A DNA stretch of 8,029 nucleotides from Armatimonadota bacterium (lineage in GTDB: Bacteria > Armatimonadota > Hebobacteria > CAIYQO01): assembly GCA_022708765.1 (NCBI GenBank), contig JAKIYB010000112.1:308-8336 (forward strand). The letters run 5' to 3'. The position numbers and the translations under genes are program-made. Each line of letters begins with the position of its first letter. Within the stretch, counting starts at the first letter, position 1. Below, piece by piece: positions 1 through 6,322 of this stretch. The notes beneath the pieces are model-generated. The model saw nothing but the letters and a program-made list of their open reading frames with translations. It was not told where the DNA came from and did not search any database.

Positions 1-1851
1 TGGTCGGTTGAGTATCCCGCCGGTTTTCTCGGCCCACCATTTATCGCGCCGCTCTTTGTGGGTGGCGAGGAATTGAGCGGATTGCCGCGCGGGCTGCGCG
101 CGCGCAATGCGCGTGTGACTACCTGCGATCTGCCGGACCCGCACTATATCCTGATCTCGGAACGCGTTGATATCTATCCGGGTGAAAAACTGATTGCGTA
201 TGACACCGATGTCTACGTGCTTGGCCAGAAGATTCTGCACATTCCCTGGTTCTTCATTGATCTGCGGCAACGCCGGTCACCCATTGTACCGGAAGCCGGT
301 CAGAATGATTTTGAAGGGTATTATCTGCGTCTTCTCTACCAGTACGTGATGAATCCGGAGAATCTCGGTGGGGTGCGGCTCGATCTCACGGAGAAGCTGG
401 GTACCGGGGTGGGAGTGAATCATTTTTATACGATCCCGCGCGGCTCCGGTGAAGCATTCGCCTACGTGCGGCAAGATGGATCCGAATATGCCTTGCGGGT
501 GGACCATACCCAGGCGCTACCGGCTGACGTGATGGTGACTCTGCGCGGCGATGTGCGGCAGGACAGCCTTTTTACCTTTCAACCCACGACATTGACGAAT
601 CTGAACACCGGCGTCTCCCGGGTAACGACACACTCGTCTACGCAGTTGACCGCGACGCGCGCCCTGAACGAGAGCACGTTCAGCACGGATAACACCAGCG
701 CGAATCTCACGTATAACCATCGCGTTGAGAGGGGCACGTTAAATTACAACGCCGCTTATAGCCGCTACGGCACTTCCGGTTTCGGCGTGACTTCCGCGGC
801 GGACGAGGAGTTGTGGAACCGCGTGCAATGGATGCGCCGCCTATCAGCAGGCCAGTTGAATCTGCGCATTGACGCACGCACGGATGTGGATGGCGACGCA
901 TACACGGGGGACTCCTTTTTTTCGGGGCTGCAGCGCCTGCCGGAGGTGTATCTTGTATCCGAGCAGTCTGATCTCAAATGGGATGTGCTGCGCCGCATCC
1001 CCAGTCGTTTTACCGTGGGTTGGGGGCATTTTGACGAAGAGCCGGGGAATACCAGGCTGGACCGGTATCTGTTTAACTGGCAACTGCAGAATCTCAACCT
1101 GCCGCTTGGCCGGCGTATGCGCCTGACTCCAACGGCGGAGGTACGGCAGACCTTTTACGGTGACGAGGACTTCACCGCGCTCTACCGCTACAATTTCACG
1201 CTGCCGCTTCGCCAGGAAATCGGACCGTATGTCGTCAGCAATCTTCGCTACTCGACCCAGCAGGCGCATGGTTTTACCCCGTTTCGTTTCGATAACGTCT
1301 ATCCGTACGAGACCATCACCGAGTCGTTGGAGTTCAATAACAACCGCAACCTGCGCATGAACCTTACCGGCGGCCGCGACCTGGAATACGGCCGCTGGCA
1401 GGACGCCGCGTTTCGCGCCGATGTCGAGTTCGCCCCGAACGTCACCATGACGCAGGCCGTCGCTTACGATTTAAACAACAAACGGTGGCGGGACCTGGTG
1501 AGTCAGTACCGTTGGGCGAACAACCCCCTGATGACCTTCGATCTCAGTACCCGCTACGATCCGCAGGGTGGCCAATTGCGTAACGTTTCCACGAACCTGC
1601 AGTGGGTTGTCACGCCGAAATGGCGGCTGAACTGGTTGGGTGGCTATGATGGCATCCAACGCGAAGTGCTGTACAATGAGTTCCTGGTGGTGCGCGACCT
1701 GCATTGCTGGGATGCGGCGGTCTACTACAGCTATCAGCGCAAATACGTCTATCTGTACTTCCGGCTGAAGGCGCTCAACCTGCCGCTGCCCGGCTTTGGC
1801 ATCGGCCGCGGCGGGCAGATACTCGACACCGCGCAGGGATTCCCATTTTAG
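1..1851 (+). CDS. lptD: LptD-like LPS-assembly outer-membrane protein, C-terminal part (5' truncated by window)
   Basis: The frame is open from base 1 with no credible start, so the N-terminus is outside the window and 616 residues are visible. The GTG at 58 lies inside the conserved region and is not a real start. The first part (about residues 20-100) resembles the end of the periplasmic beta-jellyroll, with TTCDLPDPHY (Cys at bases 124-126) and YPGEKLIAYDTDVYVLGQKI. The rest has the alternating aromatic/polar strands of a large beta-barrel. Near the end, RDLHCWDAAVYYSY (Cys at 1705-1707) matches the LptD C-terminal Cys-Trp region, and the last residue is Phe, as in many outer-membrane barrels. 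In the known family LptD, with the lipoprotein LptE, inserts LPS into the outer leaflet. The two cysteines sit where E. coli LptD forms its disulfides. A divergent LptD relative with another lipid cargo remains possible. A GH4 gene follows after 23 bases, suggesting cotranscription. Confidence 0.85.
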   Translation, partial: WSVEYPAGFLGPPFIAPLFVGGEELSGLPRGLRARNARVTTCDLPDPHYILISERVDIYPGEKLIAYDTDVYVLGQKILHIPWFFIDLRQRRSPIVPEAGQNDFEGYYLRLLYQYVMNPENLGGVRLDLTEKLGTGVGVNHFYTIPRGSGEAFAYVRQDGSEYALRVDHTQALPADVMVTLRGDVRQDSLFTFQPTTLTNLNTGVSRVTTHSSTQLTATRALNESTFSTDNTSANLTYNHRVERGTLNYNAAYSRYGTSGFGVTSAADEELWNRVQWMRRLSAGQLNLRIDARTDVDGDAYTGDSFFSGLQRLPEVYLVSEQSDLKWDVLRRIPSRFTVGWGHFDEEPGNTRLDRYLFNWQLQNLNLPLGRRMRLTPTAEVRQTFYGDEDFTALYRYNFTLPLRQEIGPYVVSNLRYSTQQAHGFTPFRFDNVYPYETITESLEFNNNRNLRMNLTGGRDLEYGRWQDAAFRADVEFAPNVTMTQAVAYDLNNKRWRDLVSQYRWANNPLMTFDLSTRYDPQGGQLRNVSTNLQWVVTPKWRLNWLGGYDGIQREVLYNEFLVVRDLHCWDAAVYYSYQRKYVYLYFRLKALNLPLPGFGIGRGGQILDTAQGFPF

Positions 1852-1874
1852 TCACTACTTGTGGGCGGATACCT

Positions 1875-3194
1875 ATGGCAAAGAACCTGAAAATCTGCGT
1901 CATCGGCGGCGGCAGCACCTATACGCCGGAACTCATCGAGGGCTTGATCAGCGGCGACCTGTCGGTGCGCGAGATCGCTCTGCACGATATCGCCGCCGAG
2001 AAGCTGGCGGTGGTGGGCGGGCTGGCCGCGCGCATGGCGGAAGCAGCCGGCACCGGTGTGCGTGTCACCTGCACGACCGAACAGGCGCAAGCACTGGCGG
2101 GCGCGGATGCCGTCATCACTCAACTGCGCGTCGGCGGGCTGGCCGCGCGGGCGCTTGATGAACGCATCCCGCTGCGGTTCGATGTCATCGGCCAGGAAAC
2201 CACTGGGCCGGGCGGTTTCGCCAAGGCGCTGCGCACGATTCCAGTCGTTCTGGAGATTAACGCGGCGATGGCGCGTTACTGCCCCGACGCGCCACTCATC
2301 AACTTCACCAATCCATCCGGACTGGTGACGGAAGCGCTGCGGCGCCATGGCCGCGGCCTGTGCATTGGACTGTGCAACTTCCCTATCACCCTGCGCATGA
2401 AGGCGGCGGAAGCGCTGCATATTGAGCCCGACCGGATATCACTGGCCTACTTCGGATTGAACCACCTCTCCTGGTCGCGGGTGCTGGTGGATGGCGAGGA
2501 CCGCACGGAAGCGCTCATCGAGATGGTGATTGCAGATCCGGTTGCCAGGGAGATGGTCGGGTACGATTTCGCGCCGGACACGCTGCGACGCCTCGGGTTG
2601 CTGCCCTCTGGCTACCTGCGCTACTACTACGACACCGCGGCGATGGTTGACCTGCTGCAGGGGTTGCAGGAAACACGCGCGGAGAAACTGTTGCGCGTGG
2701 AGGCTGAGTTGCTGGCACAGTATGCCGATCCCACGCTCCGTGAGAAGCCCGCGGGCCTGCAGGAGCGCGGCGGCGCCTGGTATTCCACGGCGGCGCTGCA
2801 ACTGCTGCGCGACCTCCGTCTCTGTAGTGGGGTGGTGCATGTCATCAACACCACCAACGCCGGCGCCATGCCCTTCCTGCCGGATGATGTGGTGGTGGAA
2901 GTTTCCACGCGCATGGGGCCTGGTACGTTGGAAACTCTCCCGGTGGTGACGCCGTCCGGCGATGGGTGGCTGGTGGCTGGGCATCCTATACCGATAGATG
3001 TCATCCGCCTCGTTCGCGCCGTGAAGACCTATGAATTGCTCACCGTCGAAGCGGCGCTCACTGGCGACCGGAAGATAGCTCTGGAAGCCTTGCGGGAACA
3101 TCCCATTCTGGCTGGCTGCCGCGACCGGCTGCCCGCGCTGCTGGATGCGCTGTTGGAAGCGCATCGGGCATACCTGCCCCGCTTCTATGCGTGA
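1875..3194 (+). CDS. Glycoside hydrolase family 4 enzyme, probable 6-phospho-beta-glucosidase
   Basis: A 439-residue cytoplasmic NAD- and metal-dependent glycosidase. The N-terminal Rossmann motif is VIGGGSTYTPEL (residues 9-20). The GH4 signature IGQETTGPGGFAKALRTIP spans 105-123, followed by NFTNPSG (143-149). The expected metal ligands are Cys167 in GLCNFPI and His197 in GLNHLSW. The CN-x-P form of the cysteine motif is typical of the 6-phospho-beta-glucosidase branch (LicH/CelF/BglT) rather than the alpha branch. SGYLRYYYD (245-253) contains the candidate catalytic tyrosine, and ERGGAWYS lies in the C-terminal half. Length matches the family. The family oxidises C3 of the sugar transiently and then cleaves the glycosidic bond by elimination. 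I chose the ATG at 1875 because the motif-bearing protein begins there. The frame is open back to an ATG at 1704, but that stretch overlaps the LptD barrel. A weak GGCGG (1864-1868) is the only ribosome site. No PTS gene is in view, so the phosphosugar source is unknown. Confidence 0.9.
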   Translation: MAKNLKICVIGGGSTYTPELIEGLISGDLSVREIALHDIAAEKLAVVGGLAARMAEAAGTGVRVTCTTEQAQALAGADAVITQLRVGGLAARALDERIPLRFDVIGQETTGPGGFAKALRTIPVVLEINAAMARYCPDAPLINFTNPSGLVTEALRRHGRGLCIGLCNFPITLRMKAAEALHIEPDRISLAYFGLNHLSWSRVLVDGEDRTEALIEMVIADPVAREMVGYDFAPDTLRRLGLLPSGYLRYYYDTAAMVDLLQGLQETRAEKLLRVEAELLAQYADPTLREKPAGLQERGGAWYSTAALQLLRDLRLCSGVVHVINTTNAGAMPFLPDDVVVEVSTRMGPGTLETLPVVTPSGDGWLVAGHPIPIDVIRLVRAVKTYELLTVEAALTGDRKIALEALREHPILAGCRDRLPALLDALLEAHRAYLPRFYA

Positions 3195-3211
3195 GGCATC
3201 GGTGGATTCGG

Positions 3212-3240
3212 TTGACGGGCACCTCATTCCCGCGTATACT
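3212..3240 (+). promoter_or_regulatory. Sigma70-type promoter for cysE
   Basis: TTGACG (3212-3217) and TATACT (3235-3240) are separated by exactly 17 bases, close to the housekeeping consensus at both boxes. The promoter begins 17 bases after the GH4 stop, and the predicted start near 3247 gives a leader of about 50 nt. The leader is AT-rich and ends in a strong GGGGGG ribosome site at 3283-3288. It is too short for a T-box or SAM riboswitch, so the sequence shows no leader control. Confidence 0.72.
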
Positions 3241-3296
3241 ACCAATTGCGATAAATACCACATACATTATCATATTAGTAACGGGGGGCAACGACG

Positions 3297-3932
3297 ATGT
3301 TCGGCCAGTTGAAGAAAGATATCCAGGCGGTTTTTGAGCGCGACCCGGCGGCGCGCAGCGTCACCGAGGTGCTGCTGTGCTATTCCGGCCTGCATGCCAT
3401 CTGGATGCATCGGCTGGCGAACCGGTTGTGGAAGTGGGGATTGCCGCTTACCGCACGCTGGATATCGCAACTCGCGCGCTGGCTCACCGGCATAGAAATC
3501 CACCCCGCCGCGACCATCGGCAACGGCCTGTTTATTGACCACGGCATGGGCGTCATCATCGGCGAGACTGCCGAACTTGGCGACAACGTCACCTTATTCC
3601 AGGGCGTCACCTTAGGCGGCACCGGCAAAGAGCACGGCAAGCGACACCCGACTCTCGGCAACGGTGTCCTTGTCGGCGCCGGCGCGAAAATCCTCGGCTC
3701 CTTCACCGTGGGTGACAACAGTCTCGTTGGCTCCAACGCGGTCGTGCTGCGTCCCCTGCCCGCCAACTCCACCGCCGTCGGCGTCCCCGCGGAAGTCGTG
3801 CGCGTCGAAGGCAAGCGCCCCGAACCTCTCGCCCACGACATGATGCCCGATCCGGTACACGAATGCATGGAATCGCTTCGCAAGCGGATCGAGGTGCTGG
3901 AAGCGCGGGTGAAGGAGTTGTCGGAAGCGTGA
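3297..3932 (+). CDS. cysE: Serine O-acetyltransferase (short, EpsC-like form)
   Basis: This 211-residue enzyme acetylates L-serine with acetyl-CoA to O-acetylserine, the first committed step of cysteine synthesis. A short alpha-helical N-terminus (residues 1-65) precedes a left-handed beta-helix of hexapeptide repeats. Visible landmarks are IEIHPAATIGNG (66-77), the catalytic segment IDHGMGVIIGETA (80-92) with Asp81-His82, and QGVTLGGTGKEHGKRHP (102-118), whose His117 aligns with a conserved active-site histidine. Repeats continue to AVGVPAEVV. The reduced N-terminal domain is typical of the short class rather than the roughly 270-residue E. coli type. The C-terminus (about 188-208) is charged and heptad-like and probably forms a coiled coil in place of the usual short feedback/CysK-binding tail. 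The start has a strong SD 8 bases upstream and its own promoter. No cysK is in the window. serA, the entry to serine synthesis, lies 0.7 kb downstream. Confidence 0.95.
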   Translation: MFGQLKKDIQAVFERDPAARSVTEVLLCYSGLHAIWMHRLANRLWKWGLPLTARWISQLARWLTGIEIHPAATIGNGLFIDHGMGVIIGETAELGDNVTLFQGVTLGGTGKEHGKRHPTLGNGVLVGAGAKILGSFTVGDNSLVGSNAVVLRPLPANSTAVGVPAEVVRVEGKRPEPLAHDMMPDPVHECMESLRKRIEVLEARVKELSEA

Positions 3933-3966
3933 GCTTTGTTCTTGTTGGGGGAATTGTGGGCTGTAC

Positions 3967-3984
3967 AGGTCAGTTGCTTGACCT
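3967..3984. terminator. Possible hairpin between convergent genes
   Basis: AGGTCA (3967-3972) and TGACCT (3979-3984) form a perfect 6-bp stem with a 6-nt loop. It lies 35 bases after the cysE stop and overlaps the last codons of the convergent minus-strand gene. No U-run follows on either strand, so it is at best a weak or factor-assisted bidirectional terminator. It is the only hairpin I see in this gap. Confidence 0.3.
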
Positions 3985-4455
3985 ATGTTGGCCGGAGTCA
4001 ATGTCTTCCTCCCGAATAACTTCTAGAGGTGTAAAGATGTCTCGATAGCTTGCTTCTTCCTGTTCGCCAAGTTCGACACGGAAAGAGTCACCTTGCCATC
4101 AGCTGCATATCCGCGTCACTCGATTGCGGTAAGGTCCAGCGATGATACGTATCTGATCGCCCACGTTGAACGGTGCACCATTGATTCGTTCACGGAATGA
4201 AACGAAAGGATGCATTAATATCGTTAACGGAAACACATAGGTGAGTATGGCGATGAAAAAGCCCATTAACGCGGCAGCAGTGATATGCACCGGAATAAGC
4301 AACACGTACAGAAAGTGGAATTGATGATCTTGCGCGTATTCGAAGGACATGATTGCTCCGAAATAGCCGAACGAGATCGTGATCGGAACGAACCAGACCA
4401 AGGGAAGCCAGCGTTGAGCAAAGAATACCTGTAGTGGTGTAATCTTCTTACCCAT
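3970..4455 (-). pseudogene. Small two-TM protein with KOW-like C-terminus, interrupted by an in-frame TGA
   Basis: The frame starts at ATG 4455-4453 behind a near-perfect ribosome site AGGAGGTGG (4457-4465). It runs 118 codons to a TGA at 4101-4099, then stays open in the same frame for 42 more codons to a TGA at 3972-3970. Residues 16-38 and 48-76 are hydrophobic membrane segments. FNVGDQIRIIAGPYRNRV (96-113) looks like the start of a small KOW/SH3-like beta-barrel. The post-stop part reads WQGDSFRVELGEQEEASYRD and then IFTPLEVIREED, which I read as the natural continuation of that domain. The gene therefore looks like a recent nonsense mutant, a readthrough gene or a sequencing error; codon 119 is the only lesion. 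Promoter and SD are intact. Base composition is visibly more AT-rich than in cysE and serA. I do not recognise a named family and assign no function. A truncated 118-residue product (4099-4455) could still be made. Confidence 0.65.
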
Positions 4456-4473
4456 ACCACCTCCTGGATTGAC

Positions 4474-4502
4474 TTCATACCTAACCCTTATTCTGGTATA
4501 CT
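4474..4502 (+). promoter_or_regulatory. Extended -10 promoter for serA
   Basis: TGGTATACT (4494-4502) is an extended -10 (TG-n-TATACT). The best -35 at 17-base spacing is the weak TTCATA (4474-4479). The better TTGACT at 4469-4474 is 22 bases away, too far for standard spacing. Transcription would start near 4509, giving serA a leader of about 114 nt. The -10 overlaps the opposing gene's -10 base for base, so RNA polymerase can use only one at a time. Confidence 0.5.
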
Positions 4503-4511
4503 ATCACCAGA
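4492..4511. promoter_or_regulatory. Inverted repeat covering both divergent -10 boxes (candidate operator)
   Basis: TCTGGT (4492-4497), an 8-base spacer and ACCAGA (4506-4511) form a perfect 6+6 inverted repeat. The -10 boxes of the minus-strand gene and of serA both fall within it. The size and symmetry suit a dimeric repressor site, and occupancy would block both promoters. The alternative is that the symmetry is only a by-product of two opposed TGnTATnnT-like elements. No regulator gene is in the window. Confidence 0.4.
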
Positions 4512-4526
4512 GTAGCTAACTCGCAA
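4498..4526 (-). promoter_or_regulatory. Promoter for the minus-strand two-TM gene
   Basis: Read on the minus strand, TTGCGA (4526-4521) and TAGTAT (4503-4498) are 17 bases apart, and TGA just before the -10 gives an extended TGn element. The predicted start is near 4491, a leader of about 36 nt ahead of the strong SD. That an intact promoter and SD serve an interrupted gene suggests the interruption is recent or tolerated. Confidence 0.55.
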
Positions 4527-4607
4527 CGATGCCCGCCGGGGTGCGTCCTCGGCTTGCCGGCGCAGTGGAATTCCTGAAGAGCGGCAGGCATCGCAGGCAG
4601 TCCCTGC
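4527..4607 (+). promoter_or_regulatory. Structured 5' leader of serA
   Basis: CGATGCC (4527-4533) pairs perfectly with GGCATCG (4587-4593), enclosing an immediately adjacent stem CGCCGG (4534-4539) with CCGGCG (4557-4562). A weak bulged CAG/CTG stem (4563-4576) could complete a three-way junction. Next to it, CAGG (4594-4597) pairs with CCTG (4603-4606) only a few bases before the SD AAGGAG (4611-4616), and its 5-bp extension would compete with the first helix for G4593. The arrangement resembles a cis-regulatory leader. It does not match the riboswitch or T-box consensus motifs I can recall. GC-rich sequence pairs easily by chance, so confidence is moderate. Confidence 0.4.
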
Positions 4608-4622
4608 TGAAAGGAGCGACAT

Positions 4623-6248
4623 ATGACTGCTACCGCGACCCGCACGTTTCGCGTGCTCGTGAGCGACCCTGTCTCAGAAGACGGGCTTCGCGCCCTCCTC
4701 GACGATCCCACCATCGAAGTGGTCGTCAAGACCGACTACACGCCTGAAGAACTCGCCGCCGCCATCGGCGACTTCGACGGCCTGGTGATTCGCAGTCAGA
4801 CGAAGGTGACCGCCGACATCCTGGAGCAGGCCAACAAGCTGAAGGTGATTGGCCGCGCCGGAGTCGGGGTGGATAATGTGGACGTGCCCGCCGCCACCCG
4901 CAAGGGCGTGGTGGTGCTGAACTCCCCCGAAGGCAACACCATGGCCGCCACCGAGCACACCTGGGCGCTGCTGCTGGCGCTGGCGCGCAAGGTGTGCCCG
5001 GCAGACGCCTCCATGCGCGCCGGTAAGTGGGATCGCAAATCATTCACCGGCACCGAGTTGTACGGTAAAACCCTCGGCGTCATCGGCCTGGGCAAGATCG
5101 GCGGCGCGGTCGCCCGCCGCGGCCAGGGGTTCGAGATGGACGTCATCGCGTTTGACCCCTTCGTCACCCAGGAGCACGCGCGCGGTATGGGCATCCGCCT
5201 GGTGAGCGTGGACGAACTGCTGCAGCAGGCGGATTTCGTCACCATTCACGTGCCGAAAACAAAAGACACCGCCGACATGATCAACGCCGAACGATTGGCG
5301 ACGATGAAACCCACCGCGCGTCTGATCAACTGCGCGCGCGGCGGCGTGGTCAACGAGGCCGCGCTGGCTGAAGCCGTGCTCAACGGCACCATTGCCGGTG
5401 CCGCGGTTGACGTCTACTCCGCCGAACCGCCGGCGGCCGATAATCCGCTGGTACTCGCCTCGCAGTCCGGCTGCATCAGCCTGCTGCTTACCCCACACCT
5501 GGGCGCCTCCACCGAAGAGGCGCAGATCAAGGTGGCGGTGGACGTGGCCGAGCAGATTCGCGATTACTTCCACGGCATCCCCGCCCGCAGCGCGGTAAAT
5601 ATGCCCGCGTTGCCCGCAGAGCTCATCGCCCGCCTGCAGCCGTATATATCGCTGATGGAAAAGATGGGCAAGTTTCACGGCCAGCTTACCGATGGCGCGG
5701 TGCAGTCAGTCGAGGTGATTTACAGCGGCGACATCACCGACGAGAATACCACCCCGCTCATCCCCGCGTTCCTGCAGGGGCTCTTCGAGCCCATTCTTGG
5801 CGCCGGCATGATCAACTCGGTAAATGCCCGCTTTACCGCCGAGCAGCGTGGCGTGGAGATTAAAGAAGTGAAGAGCACCGAGTCCTCGGGCTACGAAACG
5901 CTCGTGACCACCATCGTGCGGACCGAGCAGAGCGAGCACCGGCTGGAAGGCACGCTCTTCGGCAAGGGCAATGCCCGCATCACTCGCGTGGATGAATACT
6001 GGGTGGAAATGGCCCCCGAAGGCCAGTTCATCATTGCCTACCACACCGACAAGCCCGGCATCATCGGCGCCGTCGGCCAGATCCTCGGCGCGCATGACAT
6101 CAATATCGCGGGCATGCAGGTGGGCCGCGTCCACCCGCGCGGTATCGCGGTGATGGTCCTCGCCGTGGACGAACACCCGTCCGACAAAGTGCTGGAGAAG
6201 ATTCGCGGCATCGAAGGAGTGGGGGATACGCGGCTGGTTGAGCTGTAG
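4623..6248 (+). CDS. serA: D-3-phosphoglycerate dehydrogenase (long ACT-domain form)
   Basis: A 541-residue enzyme that oxidises 3-phosphoglycerate with NAD to 3-phosphohydroxypyruvate, the first step of the phosphorylated serine pathway. The substrate-binding part covers residues 9-105, including GRAGVGVDNVD (77-87). The nucleotide domain carries GLGKIG (155-160), with Asp178 in AFDPF favouring NAD over NADP. The catalytic residues are Arg239 (NCARGG), Glu268 (SAEPP) and His292 (TPHLGAST). An allosteric substrate-binding region (about 330-455) and a C-terminal ACT domain (about 468-541, TDKPGIIGAVGQIL...HDINIAGMQVGR) make this the long type found in Mycobacterium and many other bacteria, where serine binding to ACT gives feedback inhibition. 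Five or so extra residues (LASQSGCIS) sit just before the His292 loop. The start has AAGGAG six bases upstream. The gene has its own promoter and structured leader and appears monocistronic. Confidence 0.97.
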   Translation: MTATATRTFRVLVSDPVSEDGLRALLDDPTIEVVVKTDYTPEELAAAIGDFDGLVIRSQTKVTADILEQANKLKVIGRAGVGVDNVDVPAATRKGVVVLNSPEGNTMAATEHTWALLLALARKVCPADASMRAGKWDRKSFTGTELYGKTLGVIGLGKIGGAVARRGQGFEMDVIAFDPFVTQEHARGMGIRLVSVDELLQQADFVTIHVPKTKDTADMINAERLATMKPTARLINCARGGVVNEAALAEAVLNGTIAGAAVDVYSAEPPAADNPLVLASQSGCISLLLTPHLGASTEEAQIKVAVDVAEQIRDYFHGIPARSAVNMPALPAELIARLQPYISLMEKMGKFHGQLTDGAVQSVEVIYSGDITDENTTPLIPAFLQGLFEPILGAGMINSVNARFTAEQRGVEIKEVKSTESSGYETLVTTIVRTEQSEHRLEGTLFGKGNARITRVDEYWVEMAPEGQFIIAYHTDKPGIIGAVGQILGAHDINIAGMQVGRVHPRGIAVMVLAVDEHPSDKVLEKIRGIEGVGDTRLVEL

Positions 6249-6272
6249 GCTGATGCATCAACCGATAGTCTG

Positions 6273-6302
6273 TGAGGGGATAGGCGCTTACTTATCCCCT
6301 CA
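6273..6302 (+). terminator. 10-bp hairpin after serA
   Basis: TGAGGGGATA (6273-6282) and TATCCCCTCA (6293-6302) form a perfect 10-bp stem with a 10-nt loop, 24 bases after the serA stop. There is no U-run after it, so it is either a U-less terminator or a 3'-end protecting structure. It also overlaps the ATG at 6302, which argues against that codon as the start of the next gene. A separate 10-base palindrome TGATGCATCA lies at 6251-6260. Confidence 0.5.
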
Positions 6303-6322
6303 TGCATATATGGAAGACGCAA

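Noticed and set aside
58..60. GTG as the start of the LptD-like gene
   Set aside because: The frame is open to base 1 and the protein lacks its N-terminal jellyroll and signal peptide if started here. It is a window-edge truncation.
1704..1874. ATG 1704 as the start of the GH4 gene
   Set aside because: The extra 57 residues lie over the LptD barrel in another frame and do not resemble GH4. The Rossmann motif begins right after ATG 1875.
2439..3263. Long antisense ORF (274 codons) opposite the GH4 gene
   Set aside because: A GC-rich shadow frame with low-complexity Gln/Arg/His composition opposite a clear enzyme; no SD or family resemblance.
4099..4101. Selenocysteine at the in-frame TGA
   Set aside because: No convincing SECIS-like hairpin is visible immediately after the codon and the family is not a known selenoprotein. 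Kept only as a low-probability alternative.
4469..4502. TTGACT/TATACT as a standard promoter for serA
   Set aside because: The 22-base spacer is too long. The extended -10 with a weak -35 is more plausible.
4529..4747. Upstream ORF or leader peptide before serA
   Set aside because: No ribosome site, no run of serine or cysteine codons, Arg-rich out-of-frame composition, and it runs deep into serA. The RNA pairing explains the region better.
5040..5678. Antisense ORF (212 codons) opposite serA
   Set aside because: A shadow of the high-GC third-position bias in serA, with no domain-like features.
6302..6322. ATG 6302 as the start of the orphan gene
   Set aside because: It lies at the end of a 10-bp hairpin with no SD. 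ATG 6323 has GGAAG at good spacing.
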